DNA from: Mycobacterium gallinarum
Lineage (GTDB): Bacteria; Actinomycetota; Actinomycetes; Mycobacteriales; Mycobacteriaceae
Length of the DNA: 64,000 nucleotides
Assembly (NCBI RefSeq): GCF_010726765.1
Contig: NZ_AP022601.1
Location: forward strand, 3,162,001-3,226,000
Reading direction: 5' to 3'
The translations under genes were made by a program, and so were the position numbers. Shown here piece by piece: positions 16,836 to 27,067 of this stretch. The notes below the pieces were generated by a model. It was given only the letters and a program-made list of their open reading frames with translations, made no database searches and was not told the origin of the DNA. Each line of letters begins with the position of its first letter. Within the stretch, counting starts at the first letter, position 1.

Positions 16836-19741
16836 CCGGAGATCGCCGCACCGTCGGCTTCAATTTCCTCGAAGAGCCGGGGTTGCCCGCGCCGCAGGTG
16901 AGCGAGGAGCAGGCCGAGCAGATCCTGCGTGAGCACTACGGACTGTCGGCCAGCGCCGAATCCCTTGGCAGCCAGCAAGACCGGAACTTCACCGTCATTT
17001 CTGAAGACGGGACGATCGCCGGTGTGCTGAAGGTCGCCAACCCCGCCTTCAACGCCACCGAGCTGCAGGCTCAGGACCTCGCGGCCGATCTGATCGCCTC
17101 GAGCGAACCCGGTTTACGCGTCGCGGTCCCACTGCCGAACATCGCCGGCGAGAAGTGTACGACCATCATGGGTTTGGTCGACGGACCTGCCTACGTCCGG
17201 CTGCTGCAGTACCTTCCCGGCGGCACCCTGCTGCAGTCGGGCTACCTGTCGCCGACAGCGGTCGCCGGCCTCGGCGAGGTGGCGGGCCGGGTGAGCCGTG
17301 CGCTCGCCGGTTTCACCCATCCCGGCCTGGACCGAATCCTGCAATGGGATCTACGGCACGGCGCCGACGTTGTCGCCGAACTGATTTCGCACGTATCGGA
17401 CACCGGACACCGGACCGCACTCGAGACGGCGGCGCGGCAGGCGTGGTCGCGCATCGCGCCACTGGCCGATGACCTGCCGCGGCAGGCGGTCCATCTGGAT
17501 CTCACCGATGCCAACATGGTGGTGTCGGGCGCCCACGCCGACGGAGTCATCGACTTCGGCGACCTGACCGACAGCTGGGCGGTCGCCGAGCTCGCGATAA
17601 CGGCGTCGTGTGTGCTGGGGCATGCGGGCAGCGATCCGACGTCGGTGCTGCCGGCGATCCGCGCGTTCAACGACATTCGCCCACTCACCGCAATCGAAGC
17701 GGACGCGCTGTGGCCCTTGTTGGTGTTGCGCACCGCTGTGTTGATCGTCAGCGGTGCACAGCAGGCGGCGCTCGACCCCGACAACGACTACGTGACCGAG
17801 CAGTCCGACGGCGAATGGCGCATGTTCGAGCAGGCCGTCTCGGTGCCGATGGACGTCATGACCGAGATCGTCAAAGCCGACCTCGGGTTGAGCCGGACAC
17901 CTGTGGCGATCGAGGTGACGACGCCGCTCGTCGACGCCGCGGCGGTGACACTCGACCTGTCCACGACGGCTGACAGCTACGACGACGGCGGCTGGCTCAC
18001 AGCAGATCTCGAGGATTCGCAGGCGCGCGCCGCCGTTCGGGACGGCGCCGACCTGGTGGTGACCGTTTATGGTCAGCCAAGGCTGAACCGGGCGCCGAAG
18101 TTGAGCCAGGACAGCCCGGCCGTCGTACCAACCGGCGTCAGTATGTGGCCGGCATCGGACATCGCGCTGCGCGCCCCGTGGGATGGTGTCGTCGCCGACG
18201 CGTCCGCCGATGGCATCACCTTTCAGGGCTCCGGTTACGAGCTGATGCTCGCCGGGGTGCGTCCGGTGGGGTCGGGCAGCCTGCGCGCCGGCGAAACCCT
18301 GGCGGAGGCGTCGGCGCAACGCTGGGTGCAGGTATCGGTGCGGCCGACAGGTGCACCTGCGGCGCCGCAGTTCACGACCGCAGAGCTGGCGCCGGGATGG
18401 CTTGCGCTGACCCGGGATCCACGTCCCCTGCTCGGGCTGGGCCCGACGGAGGTGGCGGCGGCGCCGGATCTGCTGACGCGTCGGGAGGCCAGTTTCGCGC
18501 AGGTGCAGGAGCACTACTACCGCACGCCCCCGCAGATCGAGCGCGGATGGCGCAACTACCTGCTGTCGACCCGGGGCCGCTGCTATCTCGACATGGTCAA
18601 CAACGTGACCGTGCTCGGCCACGCACACCCCCGCGTCGCCGCCACCGCCGCCCGTCAGCTGCGGAAGCTGAACACGAACTCACGGTTCAACTACGAGGCG
18701 GTGGTCGAGTTCAGTGAGCGGCTGGCCGCGACTCTGCCCGACCCGCTGGACACGGTCTTCCTGGTCAACTCCGGTTCGGAAGCAAGTGATCTGGCGATCA
18801 GGCTGGCGACGGCGGCGACCGGCCGCCGCGATGTGGTCGCGGTCAGGGAGGCCTACCACGGCTGGACGTACGGCACCGACGCGGTGTCGACCTCGATCGC
18901 CGACAACCCGAACGCGCTCGCGACCCGGCCGGAGTGGGTGCACACGGTCGAATCGCCCAACAGCTTCCGTGGCAAGTATCGCGGGGCCGACGCGGTGCGG
19001 TACACCGATGAGGCGGTGCGACAGATCAACGAACTGATCGCCGCCGGCCGCGCGCCCGCAGGGTTCATCTGCGAAAGCGTGTACGGCAATGCGGGCGGAA
19101 TGGCGCTGCCTGACGGCTATCTGCAACAGGTGTATGCGGCCGTGCGGGCGGGCGGTGGGCTCGCGATCTCCGACGAGGTGCAGGTCGGATATGGCCGTCT
19201 CGGCGAATGGTTTTGGGGTTTTCAGCAGCAGGGGGCCGTGCCCGACATCGTGTCGATCGCCAAGTCGACGGGCAACGGCTACCCGCTCGGGGCGGTGATC
19301 ACCAGTCGCGAAGTCGCGGACAGGTTCGCGTCGCAGGGCTACTTCTTCTCGTCGACCGGCGGTAGCCCCCTGTCGTGCGCGATTGGCATCACGGTGCTCG
19401 ACGTACTGGAGGAAGAGGCGCTGCAGCAGAACGCCTCTCACGTCGGCGCGCATCTCAAGGCCGGGCTGCAGGCGCTGCAGCAGCGGCATCCCATCATCGG
19501 CACCGTGCACGGGATCGGGCTGTACCTCGGCGTCGAGATGGTCCGCGATGCGCATACCCTCGAGCCCGCGACCGAAGAGACCGCCGCGATCTGCGACCGC
19601 ATGCTCGAACTCGGCGTGATCATCCAGCCGACGGGCGATCATCTGAACATCCTGAAGACCAAGCCGCCGTTGTGCATTGACATCGAGGGCGCCGACTTCT
19701 ACGTCGACACACTGGACCGGGTGCTGACCGAAGGCTTCTAG
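16832..19741 (+). CDS. Three-part fusion: aminoglycoside-phosphotransferase-like kinase, M23-like beta domain, class III PLP aminotransferase
   Basis: 969 residues from the GTG overlapping the hydrolase stop. Residues about 25-350 form an APH/choline-kinase fold with the catalytic loop H221-L-D223-x4-N228 and the metal-binding D241 (VIDFGDL). Residues about 446-510 (APWDGVVADA) resemble a peptidase-M23/lipoyl-like beta domain. Residues about 546-969 are a class III aminotransferase (GRCYLDMVNNVTVLGHAHP, VNSGSEASDLA, CESVYGNAGG, SDEVQVGYGRLG) with the PLP lysine K811 in SIAKSTGNGYP. The aminotransferase part resembles the ethanolamine-phosphate and phosphohydroxylysine phospho-lyases, and the kinase part the hydroxylysine kinases. 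A kinase that phosphorylates an amino alcohol and a lyase that removes the phosphate is the expected chemistry. Confidence 0.9.
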   Translation: MTGDRRTVGFNFLEEPGLPAPQVSEEQAEQILREHYGLSASAESLGSQQDRNFTVISEDGTIAGVLKVANPAFNATELQAQDLAADLIASSEPGLRVAVPLPNIAGEKCTTIMGLVDGPAYVRLLQYLPGGTLLQSGYLSPTAVAGLGEVAGRVSRALAGFTHPGLDRILQWDLRHGADVVAELISHVSDTGHRTALETAARQAWSRIAPLADDLPRQAVHLDLTDANMVVSGAHADGVIDFGDLTDSWAVAELAITASCVLGHAGSDPTSVLPAIRAFNDIRPLTAIEADALWPLLVLRTAVLIVSGAQQAALDPDNDYVTEQSDGEWRMFEQAVSVPMDVMTEIVKADLGLSRTPVAIEVTTPLVDAAAVTLDLSTTADSYDDGGWLTADLEDSQARAAVRDGADLVVTVYGQPRLNRAPKLSQDSPAVVPTGVSMWPASDIALRAPWDGVVADASADGITFQGSGYELMLAGVRPVGSGSLRAGETLAEASAQRWVQVSVRPTGAPAAPQFTTAELAPGWLALTRDPRPLLGLGPTEVAAAPDLLTRREASFAQVQEHYYRTPPQIERGWRNYLLSTRGRCYLDMVNNVTVLGHAHPRVAATAARQLRKLNTNSRFNYEAVVEFSERLAATLPDPLDTVFLVNSGSEASDLAIRLATAATGRRDVVAVREAYHGWTYGTDAVSTSIADNPNALATRPEWVHTVESPNSFRGKYRGADAVRYTDEAVRQINELIAAGRAPAGFICESVYGNAGGMALPDGYLQQVYAAVRAGGGLAISDEVQVGYGRLGEWFWGFQQQGAVPDIVSIAKSTGNGYPLGAVITSREVADRFASQGYFFSSTGGSPLSCAIGITVLDVLEEEALQQNASHVGAHLKAGLQALQQRHPIIGTVHGIGLYLGVEMVRDAHTLEPATEETAAICDRMLELGVIIQPTGDHLNILKTKPPLCIDIEGADFYVDTLDRVLTEGF

Positions 19742-20595
19742 CCGGTAGTTCTGCACTCTCCGCGCGCTCGAGCGGCAGCGATACGACGGATGACACCAGC
19801 CTCGGTGTCCCGTGCCGTCACTCGGATGTCGATCCAGCCCGATTCGCCGATGTCTTCGAAACGCCTGATGTCGTGGTCGATCTGACTGCGGCTATTCCAG
19901 TGGTGCTTACCTTCGTAGTCGGCACCTACCCTGATGTCCTCCCAGCCCAAGTCCAAAATCGCCACCAGCACGCCGTACTCGTTGTACACCGGTACCTGGG
20001 TCTGGGGTCTGGGAAACCCCGCCCGGATGAGCAGCAATCTCAGCCACGTTTCGCGTGGCGATTCGGCTCCCGCGTCAACGAGATCCAATGCGACACGCGC
20101 ATTCTTGATCCCGTGCCGACCGCGATACCGATCGATGAGCAGTTCGACGTCGGCTACCTTCAGTTTCGTCGCGCGGGCAAGCGCATCGATCTTGGCGACC
20201 GCGGACTCCACGTCGTAGCGGCAGGCAATGTCCAACGCGGTGCGTGCAGGCGTCGTCACCATCATGCCGTTCAGCAGTTGGATCTCGTCATCGTCGAAGC
20301 GGTCGGCCCAAGTGCGGATACCGCGTGGAGGGCGTCGATTGTCGTAAATCAACTGAGCAGGACCGCGACAGTCGATCCACTTCGCCCCGTGCAGCGCAGC
20401 TGCTGACTGTCCCGCGATCACTGCCTTACGCCGAGACCACAGCCACGCCGCTTTGGCGCGGGTGACGGCCGTGACTTCTGCACCCTTCGCGATGTAGACG
20501 TCGGGATGCATCGCAGCGAACCGGCTTCGTAGGGCGTAAGGCGTCAACCGTCCTCCTGCGATCGCCTCGCTGCCGATGAATGGCCACTCCCCCAT
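19738..20595 (-). CDS. DUF559/AbiEi-like protein with a PD-(D/E)xK nuclease-like C-terminus
   Basis: 285 residues from ATG 20595 (MGEWPFIGSEAIAGG). The N-terminal half resembles the AbiEi-type domain common in mycobacteria, with YIAKGAEVTAVTRAKAAWLWSRRKAVIAGQSAAALHG and TPARTALDIAC. The C-terminal part has the very-short-patch-repair-like arrangement PRETWLRLLLIRAGFP, then LDLGWEDIRVGADYEGKHHW, giving E, D and E/K residues in the right order for a nuclease core. Proteins of this kind are scattered and often annotated as type IV antitoxin-like, but no partner toxin is adjacent. The stop overlaps that of the convergent fusion gene (shared CTAG). Confidence 0.75.
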   Translation of the reverse strand: MGEWPFIGSEAIAGGRLTPYALRSRFAAMHPDVYIAKGAEVTAVTRAKAAWLWSRRKAVIAGQSAAALHGAKWIDCRGPAQLIYDNRRPPRGIRTWADRFDDDEIQLLNGMMVTTPARTALDIACRYDVESAVAKIDALARATKLKVADVELLIDRYRGRHGIKNARVALDLVDAGAESPRETWLRLLLIRAGFPRPQTQVPVYNEYGVLVAILDLGWEDIRVGADYEGKHHWNSRSQIDHDIRRFEDIGESGWIDIRVTARDTEAGVIRRIAAARARGECRTTG

Positions 20596-20626
20596 GGCGT
20601 GAGTGTGCCGACTCACCCCGACAAGC

Positions 20627-20690
20627 CCCGCGCGTGTGAAACCACTGCGAGAAATCGGCCGAAGAATCGCAGTGGCTTCACATCCGCGGG
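20627..20690 (-). terminator. Large hairpin between two minus-strand genes
   Basis: A 24-base arm (20627-20650) pairs with 20667-20690 at 21 of 24 positions, including the perfect core CCACTGCGA / TCGCAGTGG. The 16-base loop itself holds the palindrome TCGGCCGA. It sits between the end of the gene at 20714 and the start of the gene at 20595, so it most likely ends the upstream transcript. There is no U-tract, as is common for mycobacterial terminators. Confidence 0.6.
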
Positions 20691-20713
20691 ATGACGGTGA
20701 CGAAGGCATTCAC

Positions 20714-21712
20714 CTAAGCCAGCAATGGCACCGCGTCATGACGGGTGTCGGTGAGGATCTCGAACATGGCACGCTGGGAGGCGACGAGTTCCGCACGTGA
20801 AAATGCCCTGCCCGCCACCTGGATTCGACACGTCGCGATGGCCGAGTTGTAGCAGTACTTCTGCCCGCCGTCGGTGTCGGTGTACGTCAGCCCGATGACG
20901 TCTTCGGGCTCGGCGACGATCTCCCCCTCGATCATGTGATCCCCGATCCGGCCACCGAAGGTCCACGCGAACGGTCGATAACGCGCGTGCGTCTGCAAAC
21001 TGCTCAGGATCGATCGGACCGCGAACTCCTCACCCTCGTGCCGGAATACGAACAGCGTGGCGGCCGGCGTCAGGAACCGGCCGATCGCCGCTCGCGCCGT
21101 CACGATCTCCAGGGTTGAGTCCGGCGCATTGTCGAACCCGCACACCTGGCCGAAGGCATACGCCGGCGTGTGTTTGGTCCCCCAATTGTGGTTCACGCTT
21201 CCAGTCCAGTCGTCGACGACGACGCGGGCGTCGTCGAGCTCGAGTGCTCCGTTGAACCGCGCAAGCGGATGTCGCACCGTGGTCTTCGCCGTCGGGATCC
21301 GCGCCCGGTACGCACGCTCGGTGAGGAGCTTGACCGGTGCGTCCAGTCCGGGGGTGATCCGGAGATCCCAGCGCGCCGATCGACCGCCGGCTGAGCCGGC
21401 AATCAGACTTGGGCCGCCGGTCACGACGCCCTGCGCGGACCGATCATCGAGGGTCGCGGCGCCGATCCGCGCGGTCCAATCGTCGTACTCGTAGGAGGCC
21501 GCGTCGATGGCGTAGGGCTCCTTGAGCGCGCGGTTACCCGACCCGCCGGGGTCGAACACCATCACCCAGACGTCCGCGACGGGATCACCCGCCGTCGGCA
21601 TCAGTAGCGTCTCGCGCAACCACAGCGCCTGCGGCCGGTCAGGGTGGTTCGCGCGGATATAGCGACTCTCGTAATAGGGGGCTTGCGCCGACATCCCAGA
21701 CTTCCCAGACAT
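20714..21712 (-). CDS. CrtC/AttH-like (lipocalin-type) protein
   Basis: About 332 residues from the ATG at 21712; an alternative ATG at 21694 has a slightly better ribosome site (GGGAAG). The sequence is beta-rich, with RYIRANHPDRPQALWLRETLLMP, VVDDWTGSVNHNWGTKHTPAYAFGQVCGFD and repeated aromatic strands. The W-x-N-W-G motif and domain size are reminiscent of hydroxyneurosporene-hydratase/AttH-like lipocalin proteins, which act on hydrophobic ligands. The call is by motif resemblance and is tentative. It is divergent from the cyclase gene. Confidence 0.6.
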   Translation of the reverse strand: MSGKSGMSAQAPYYESRYIRANHPDRPQALWLRETLLMPTAGDPVADVWVMVFDPGGSGNRALKEPYAIDAASYEYDDWTARIGAATLDDRSAQGVVTGGPSLIAGSAGGRSARWDLRITPGLDAPVKLLTERAYRARIPTAKTTVRHPLARFNGALELDDARVVVDDWTGSVNHNWGTKHTPAYAFGQVCGFDNAPDSTLEIVTARAAIGRFLTPAATLFVFRHEGEEFAVRSILSSLQTHARYRPFAWTFGGRIGDHMIEGEIVAEPEDVIGLTYTDTDGGQKYCYNSAIATCRIQVAGRAFSRAELVASQRAMFEILTDTRHDAVPLLA

Positions 21713-21740
21713 CACGGCTTCAGCATCCAATACTTGAGCT

Positions 21741-22520
21741 GTGATGGGTGCACAGATCGCGGCCTACGTGCTCGGTGCGATCGCCATGGCAGAGGCCGTC
21801 GCGCTCGTCGTGCTCTACGTACAGCGCAACCGCGACCGCGAGGAACTCGAAGCGCTGCGCAGCCGCGTCGACACCAGGAACATGCTGCTCACCGGTGGTC
21901 GCGAGGCCGTCAAGACGGTGTGGCAGACGGCCAACATCCTGCGTAAGGACGGATTCGGCGCCGCGGTGCGGTCCTCGATCGAAGACCTCGCCGACTGGGC
22001 CGAGGTCGAACGTCCAGACCTGGCTCGACTGGCGCCCAGCGGTCGCGTCGCGATCCTGTTCTCCGACATCGAAGAGTCGACGGCACTCAACGAACGCATC
22101 GGGGATCGCGCGTGGGTCAGGTTGATCGGCAGACACGACAAAATGGTGCGCAGGCACGTCACGAAGCATTCGGGCCACGTGGTGAAGAGCCAGGGCGACG
22201 GTTTCATGGTCGCGTTCGCCCAGCCGGATCAGGCGGTGCGATGCAGCCTCGATATCCAGCGCTCGCTTCGCAGAGAGTCCGAGAACATTCGGGTGCGAAT
22301 CGGAATTCATGTGGGCAAGTCCGTGCGGCGCGGCGACGACCTGTTCGGGCGCAACGTCGCGATGGCCGCCCGCGTGGCCGGCGAGGCCGAAGGCGGTGAG
22401 GTGCTGGTCAGCAAGGAGGTACGCGACTCGCTCAACGACGAGTTCGCGTTCGACGGTGGCCGCGACGCGAACCTCAAGGGGTTCAGCGGGACGTTCCGCC
22501 TCTACGCCGTGGCGGCCTAG
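21741..22520 (+). CDS. Class III adenylyl/guanylyl cyclase, membrane-anchored
   Basis: 259 residues from GTG 21741; the ATG at 21744 is an equal alternative. One N-terminal helix (about 5-28) is followed by a coiled-coil-like stretch and a complete catalytic domain. Metal ligands are D109 ([10 protein letters not shown]) and D153 (SQGDGFM). Lys149 and the D199-D200 pair match the adenine-specifying positions, and N205/R211 (GRNVAMAAR) are the transition-state residues. All catalytic residues are therefore on one chain and the enzyme should work as a homodimer making cAMP. No regulatory sensor domain is present. Confidence 0.9.
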   Translation: MMGAQIAAYVLGAIAMAEAVALVVLYVQRNRDREELEALRSRVDTRNMLLTGGREAVKTVWQTANILRKDGFGAAVRSSIEDLADWAEVERPDLARLAPSGRVAILFSDIEESTALNERIGDRAWVRLIGRHDKMVRRHVTKHSGHVVKSQGDGFMVAFAQPDQAVRCSLDIQRSLRRESENIRVRIGIHVGKSVRRGDDLFGRNVAMAARVAGEAEGGEVLVSKEVRDSLNDEFAFDGGRDANLKGFSGTFRLYAVAA

Positions 22521-22681
22521 CTTCCGGTCCTCTCGGCTTCGGCCACGCGCTGGTGCAATCGATCGCGAATGTCCTCGGGTGTGTACGCATTGCGCCGCCG
22601 CTGATCGCGCGCCACCAGCGCCCCGCCCGCCACGACACCGGCGACCCCGGCCAGTCCGACCCACTTCCAAATGCCACGCAT
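22517..22681 (-). CDS. Small single-span membrane protein
   Basis: 54 residues from ATG 22681 ([26 protein letters not shown]), with one N-terminal helix and a charged tail ([28 protein letters not shown]). A start 12 codons upstream would overlap the divergent gene at 22708 and is less likely. The coding pattern and amphipathic charged tail look real and resemble short mycobacterial membrane proteins. It is convergent with the cyclase, sharing a CTAG stop. Function unknown. Confidence 0.65.
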   Translation of the reverse strand: MRGIWKWVGLAGVAGVVAGGALVARDQRRRNAYTPEDIRDRLHQRVAEAERTGS

Positions 22682-22707
22682 ACCGAGAGTCTGCCTAAGC
22701 TGCTCTC

Positions 22708-23415
22708 GTGAATCCAAGCTCCGTGTCGCTGGCCAAGGCGCTCGAAGAGACCCGGACCGGCGATCTCTGGCTGTTCCGGGGCACGTCGGGACCCGATCGC
22801 GCCATTCAGGCGATGAGCAACAGCCCGGTCAACCACGTCGGAATGACGATCGCCATCGAGGATTTGCCACCGCTGATCTGGCACGCCGAACTCGGCGACA
22901 AGCTCACCGACATGTGGTCCGGCGGCAACCACCGCGGAGTTCAGCTCAACGATGCACGCCAGGTCGTCGAACGTTGGGTGCACAACTATCACCAGCGCTG
23001 CTGGTTTCGTCAGCTCACGCCGGAAGCCACCCGCGAGCAGGAGGACCGCGCGCTGAAAGTGGTTGCCCGCATGGACGGCACACCCTTTCCCAGCACGGCG
23101 AGGCTCACCGGCCGGTGGTTTCGTGGCCGGGTGAACACCGCCGACTTCACGCGCGGAATTCCGTTCCTGCACCGTAAAGTCAGTGAGGCCACCCAGAAGA
23201 AGAAGCAGGCGAAGCTGCAAGGTGGTCTGGAGACTGCATACTGCGCCGAGACCGTCGCGATCACCTATGAGGAGATGGGATTGATGTCGACGGAGAAGAG
23301 CTACAACTGGTTCGACCCCGGGGTGTTCTGGAGCGGAGACGAGCTACCGCTGATGCCGGGTTACCAACTGGGCAAGGAAATCTCGGTCATCGTCGATCCT
23401 CCGCGCGAGGGCTAG
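22708..23415 (+). CDS. Permuted NlpC/P60 (papain-like fold) protein
   Basis: 235 residues. The candidate catalytic pieces come in the permuted order seen in YiiX/LRAT-type enzymes: His first in NSPVNHVGMTIAIED, a second block with LIWHAELGD, and the Cys late in ETAYCAETVAITYEEMGL. Such enzymes hydrolyse or transfer acyl groups on amides or lipids, or process peptidoglycan. There is no signal peptide, so an intracellular or membrane-surface lipid role is more likely. It is divergent from a small membrane protein and convergent with the DUF2993 gene (CTAG overlap). Confidence 0.7.
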   Translation: MNPSSVSLAKALEETRTGDLWLFRGTSGPDRAIQAMSNSPVNHVGMTIAIEDLPPLIWHAELGDKLTDMWSGGNHRGVQLNDARQVVERWVHNYHQRCWFRQLTPEATREQEDRALKVVARMDGTPFPSTARLTGRWFRGRVNTADFTRGIPFLHRKVSEATQKKKQAKLQGGLETAYCAETVAITYEEMGLMSTEKSYNWFDPGVFWSGDELPLMPGYQLGKEISVIVDPPREG

Positions 23416-24407
23416 AGGCGCGCGAAGCAGGGGTTGGCGTCCTCGTTGGGGATCGACGCGTTGCGGCTGGAGAACTTTCCGACGACTCCGGTGTCGGTCA
23501 CGTCGACGCTGTCGGCGTGGATTCCCAGCGGGTAGTTGTCGTTCAACTTCTTCGTCAATCCGTCCAGTGCGCCCTGCACACCATCCTTCGGCAGCGGGCC
23601 TGTCACCTCGAGAACTTCCAAATTCAAGTCACCGTCGGTGACGACGGGCTTGGCGGTGACGCGGTTGTCGCCGGCGTCCAGGATCACTGTTCCCGCCGCG
23701 GCGTCGGTGCGCACGCCTGTGACGAGATTGCCTACGCCAGGCAGGTTTTCGGCCACGGTGTCTTTGATACCGGCCGACCTCCAGCTGAGCGTCGCGTTGA
23801 GCGATCCGATCGTTCCCTTGGAATCTCCCGAGTCATGCAACCGCACGTCAGCGAGGGTGACTTCGGCCGTCATCCCCTTGGCGCTCTGCACGCGGTTGCC
23901 GTCGGTGGTGACCGAGATGTTGGTGTAGTCGCCGGTGATGTGCTGCCACAGGAAAGGCGGGTTCACGCCGAACGAAACGCTGGCGCCGTCCTCGACGACG
24001 CATTCGGCGACCTCGACCAGGATCGTGTCCGCGCGGTGCCGGGCGTAGAGCTCCGCACCCGCGAGTCCGCCGGCAATCAGAGCAAGCACGATGACGGAGG
24101 TCAGGATCACCGTCTGAGGGTTGCGGCGGCGCGGACCCCGGGGGCGGTCGGTGGAAGACGGTGCCGGTGACGCCGCCACCGGTGGAATCACCTGCGTCGG
24201 CCTCGCGTCGGCAGGCGACGGTGCCCGCCGGATTCGAGCGGTGCGCGGGGATCGGCGTGCTTTCGGGAGCTTTTCGGTCGGCGGCTCCACACGCGGCAGC
24301 TTTTCGGTCGGCGGCTCCGCACGCGGGAGCCGCCGCGTCGCCGGATCAGGCGGCGGCGTACGCCTGTCACGCCAATCGGGCTGACCGGGACGTTGCGGCG
24401 GTGTCAC
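23412..24407 (-). CDS. DUF2993 (LmeA-like) envelope protein with Pro/Arg-rich N-terminus
   Basis: 331 residues. The first 95 are disordered and rich in Pro, Arg and Glu, with a near-perfect tandem unit (RAEPPTEKLPRVEPPTEKLP, coded by a DNA repeat near 24270-24330). One membrane helix follows (about 99-121: TVILTSVIVLALIAGGLAGA), then a beta-rich DUF2993 domain (SVSFGVNPPFLWQHITGDYTNISVTT...). Family members such as mycobacterial LmeA are periplasmic lipid-binding proteins of lipomannan elongation; this one is anchored and longer. It lies 51 bases downstream of the PepD-like protease, in the same direction. Confidence 0.8.
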   Translation of the reverse strand: MTPPQRPGQPDWRDRRTPPPDPATRRLPRAEPPTEKLPRVEPPTEKLPKARRSPRTARIRRAPSPADARPTQVIPPVAASPAPSSTDRPRGPRRRNPQTVILTSVIVLALIAGGLAGAELYARHRADTILVEVAECVVEDGASVSFGVNPPFLWQHITGDYTNISVTTDGNRVQSAKGMTAEVTLADVRLHDSGDSKGTIGSLNATLSWRSAGIKDTVAENLPGVGNLVTGVRTDAAAGTVILDAGDNRVTAKPVVTDGDLNLEVLEVTGPLPKDGVQGALDGLTKKLNDNYPLGIHADSVDVTDTGVVGKFSSRNASIPNEDANPCFARL

Positions 24408-24458
24408 TTGCGCGATTGTGCCTTAACCGGGCCGGCTCGGAGGAAGTGTCCGCGCGAC

Positions 24459-25772
<1,314 letters not shown>

Positions 25773-25836
25773 GACGTCTTGGTCGCTCCTGAATCTTGGT
25801 ATTGCACAGTTGATTAGACCAGCATGCCGCCGCCAT

Positions 25837-25855
25837 CTGAGAGTGAACTGAGAGT
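25837..25855. promoter_or_regulatory. 19-bp direct repeat resembling an MprA box
   Basis: On the minus strand ACTCTCAG, three bases TTC, then ACTCTCAG: two identical 8-bp units with 3-bp spacing (plus strand 25837-25844 and 25848-25855). This is the published architecture of MprA sites: a 19-bp element of two 8-bp direct repeats. It lies in the 88-base gap between pepD (start 25772) and the acyltransferase (start 25861). The repeat is certain; the assignment to MprA is inference. Confidence 0.6.
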
Positions 25856-25860
25856 TACCT

Positions 25861-27036
25861 ATGGAGAGTCGACGACTTTTCCTGTCCCGCAGCGAGGATC
25901 GAGTGGCGTCGCTCACCGGTCTGCGCGCGGTCGCGGCGCTGCTCATCGTGGGCACCCACGCGGCGTATGGCACCGGGCAGTTATCGAATAGTTATCTCGG
26001 GACACTTTATGCGCGTTTGGAAGTCGGCGTCCCCATCTTCTTCGTGCTTTCGGGCTTCCTGCTGTTCCGACCGTGGGTGCGGGCGACTGCCGACGGAGCA
26101 CCGACACCGTCGTTGCGCCGCTACGTATCTCGGCGCATTCGTCGCATTGTGCCGCCCTATTTCGTCGTGGTCCTCATCGCGTATGCGCTGTACCACTTCC
26201 GGGACGCCGGGCCCAATCCCGGGCACACCTGGAAGGGTCTACTGGAGCACCTCACCCTGACCCAGATCTATGAACCGGTCTACTTCTACGTCATGCATCA
26301 GGGTTTGACTCAGACCTGGAGTCTGGCAGTCGAATTCGCCTTCTATGCGGTGCTGCCGCTGCTGGCGGGGCTGCTGCTGAGGGTGCTCTGCAAGGGGGCT
26401 TGGCGGCCGCGGCCAATACTCGCAGGACTGGGTTGTCTGGCCGCGATCACACCGGCGTGGCTGTCGCTCCAATACGGGACCGACTGGCTGCCCACCTCGG
26501 CAGGCATGTGGCTGCCCGCGCATCTGCTCTACTTCGTGGGCGGAATGGCACTGGCGGTGCTGCAGGTCATCGGAGCGCGCGTATCGCTGCTCATTGCGGG
26601 TGCGGTCGCGGTACTCGGTTATCTGATCGTGTCCACGCCGATCGCCGGGGACGTCATCGCCGGGGAGACCTCGCTGTGGCAGACCCTGGTGAAAGTCGCG
26701 CTGTACGCGGCCATCGCGTGCGCCGCGGTTTCGGCGTTGGTGCTCAGGGAGAGCCACGGGTTCGAACGACTTCTGAATGCATCTCCCGTGGTCTGGCTCG
26801 GCGAGATCTCCTACGAGGTCTTCCTGCTGCACGTGATCACGATGGAGATCGTGATGGCGTCGGTACTGAACTGGCCGGTCTTCACAGGATCGTGGGCCGT
26901 CGTCGTGGTGCTCACCGTGGCGATGACGGTTCCGTCGGCCTGGCTACTCCATCGCTGGACGCGGGCCGCCTGGGCTACCTCTGGCCCTCCCGCGAACACA
27001 CCGCAGTCGATCGCACGTGTAGCTGCCGTCCCTTGA
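25861..27036 (+). CDS. Acyltransferase-3 family membrane protein
   Basis: 391 residues with about ten hydrophobic segments. The N-terminal block carries the family signature: SLTGLRAVAALLIVGTHAAYG with the catalytic His, then EVGVPIFFVLSGFLLFRPWVR and RRIRRIVPPYFVVVLIAYAL. Such proteins O-acylate sugars or lipids at the cytoplasmic membrane. The direct repeat described above ends six bases before the ATG, so it would cover the transcription start of this gene if the promoter is here. A small membrane-protein gene follows after 31 bases. Confidence 0.88.
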   Translation: MESRRLFLSRSEDRVASLTGLRAVAALLIVGTHAAYGTGQLSNSYLGTLYARLEVGVPIFFVLSGFLLFRPWVRATADGAPTPSLRRYVSRRIRRIVPPYFVVVLIAYALYHFRDAGPNPGHTWKGLLEHLTLTQIYEPVYFYVMHQGLTQTWSLAVEFAFYAVLPLLAGLLLRVLCKGAWRPRPILAGLGCLAAITPAWLSLQYGTDWLPTSAGMWLPAHLLYFVGGMALAVLQVIGARVSLLIAGAVAVLGYLIVSTPIAGDVIAGETSLWQTLVKVALYAAIACAAVSALVLRESHGFERLLNASPVVWLGEISYEVFLLHVITMEIVMASVLNWPVFTGSWAVVVVLTVAMTVPSAWLLHRWTRAAWATSGPPANTPQSIARVAAVP

Positions 27037-27067
27037 TAGCGTCCGAAGCGATGGGCAGGGCGAACGC

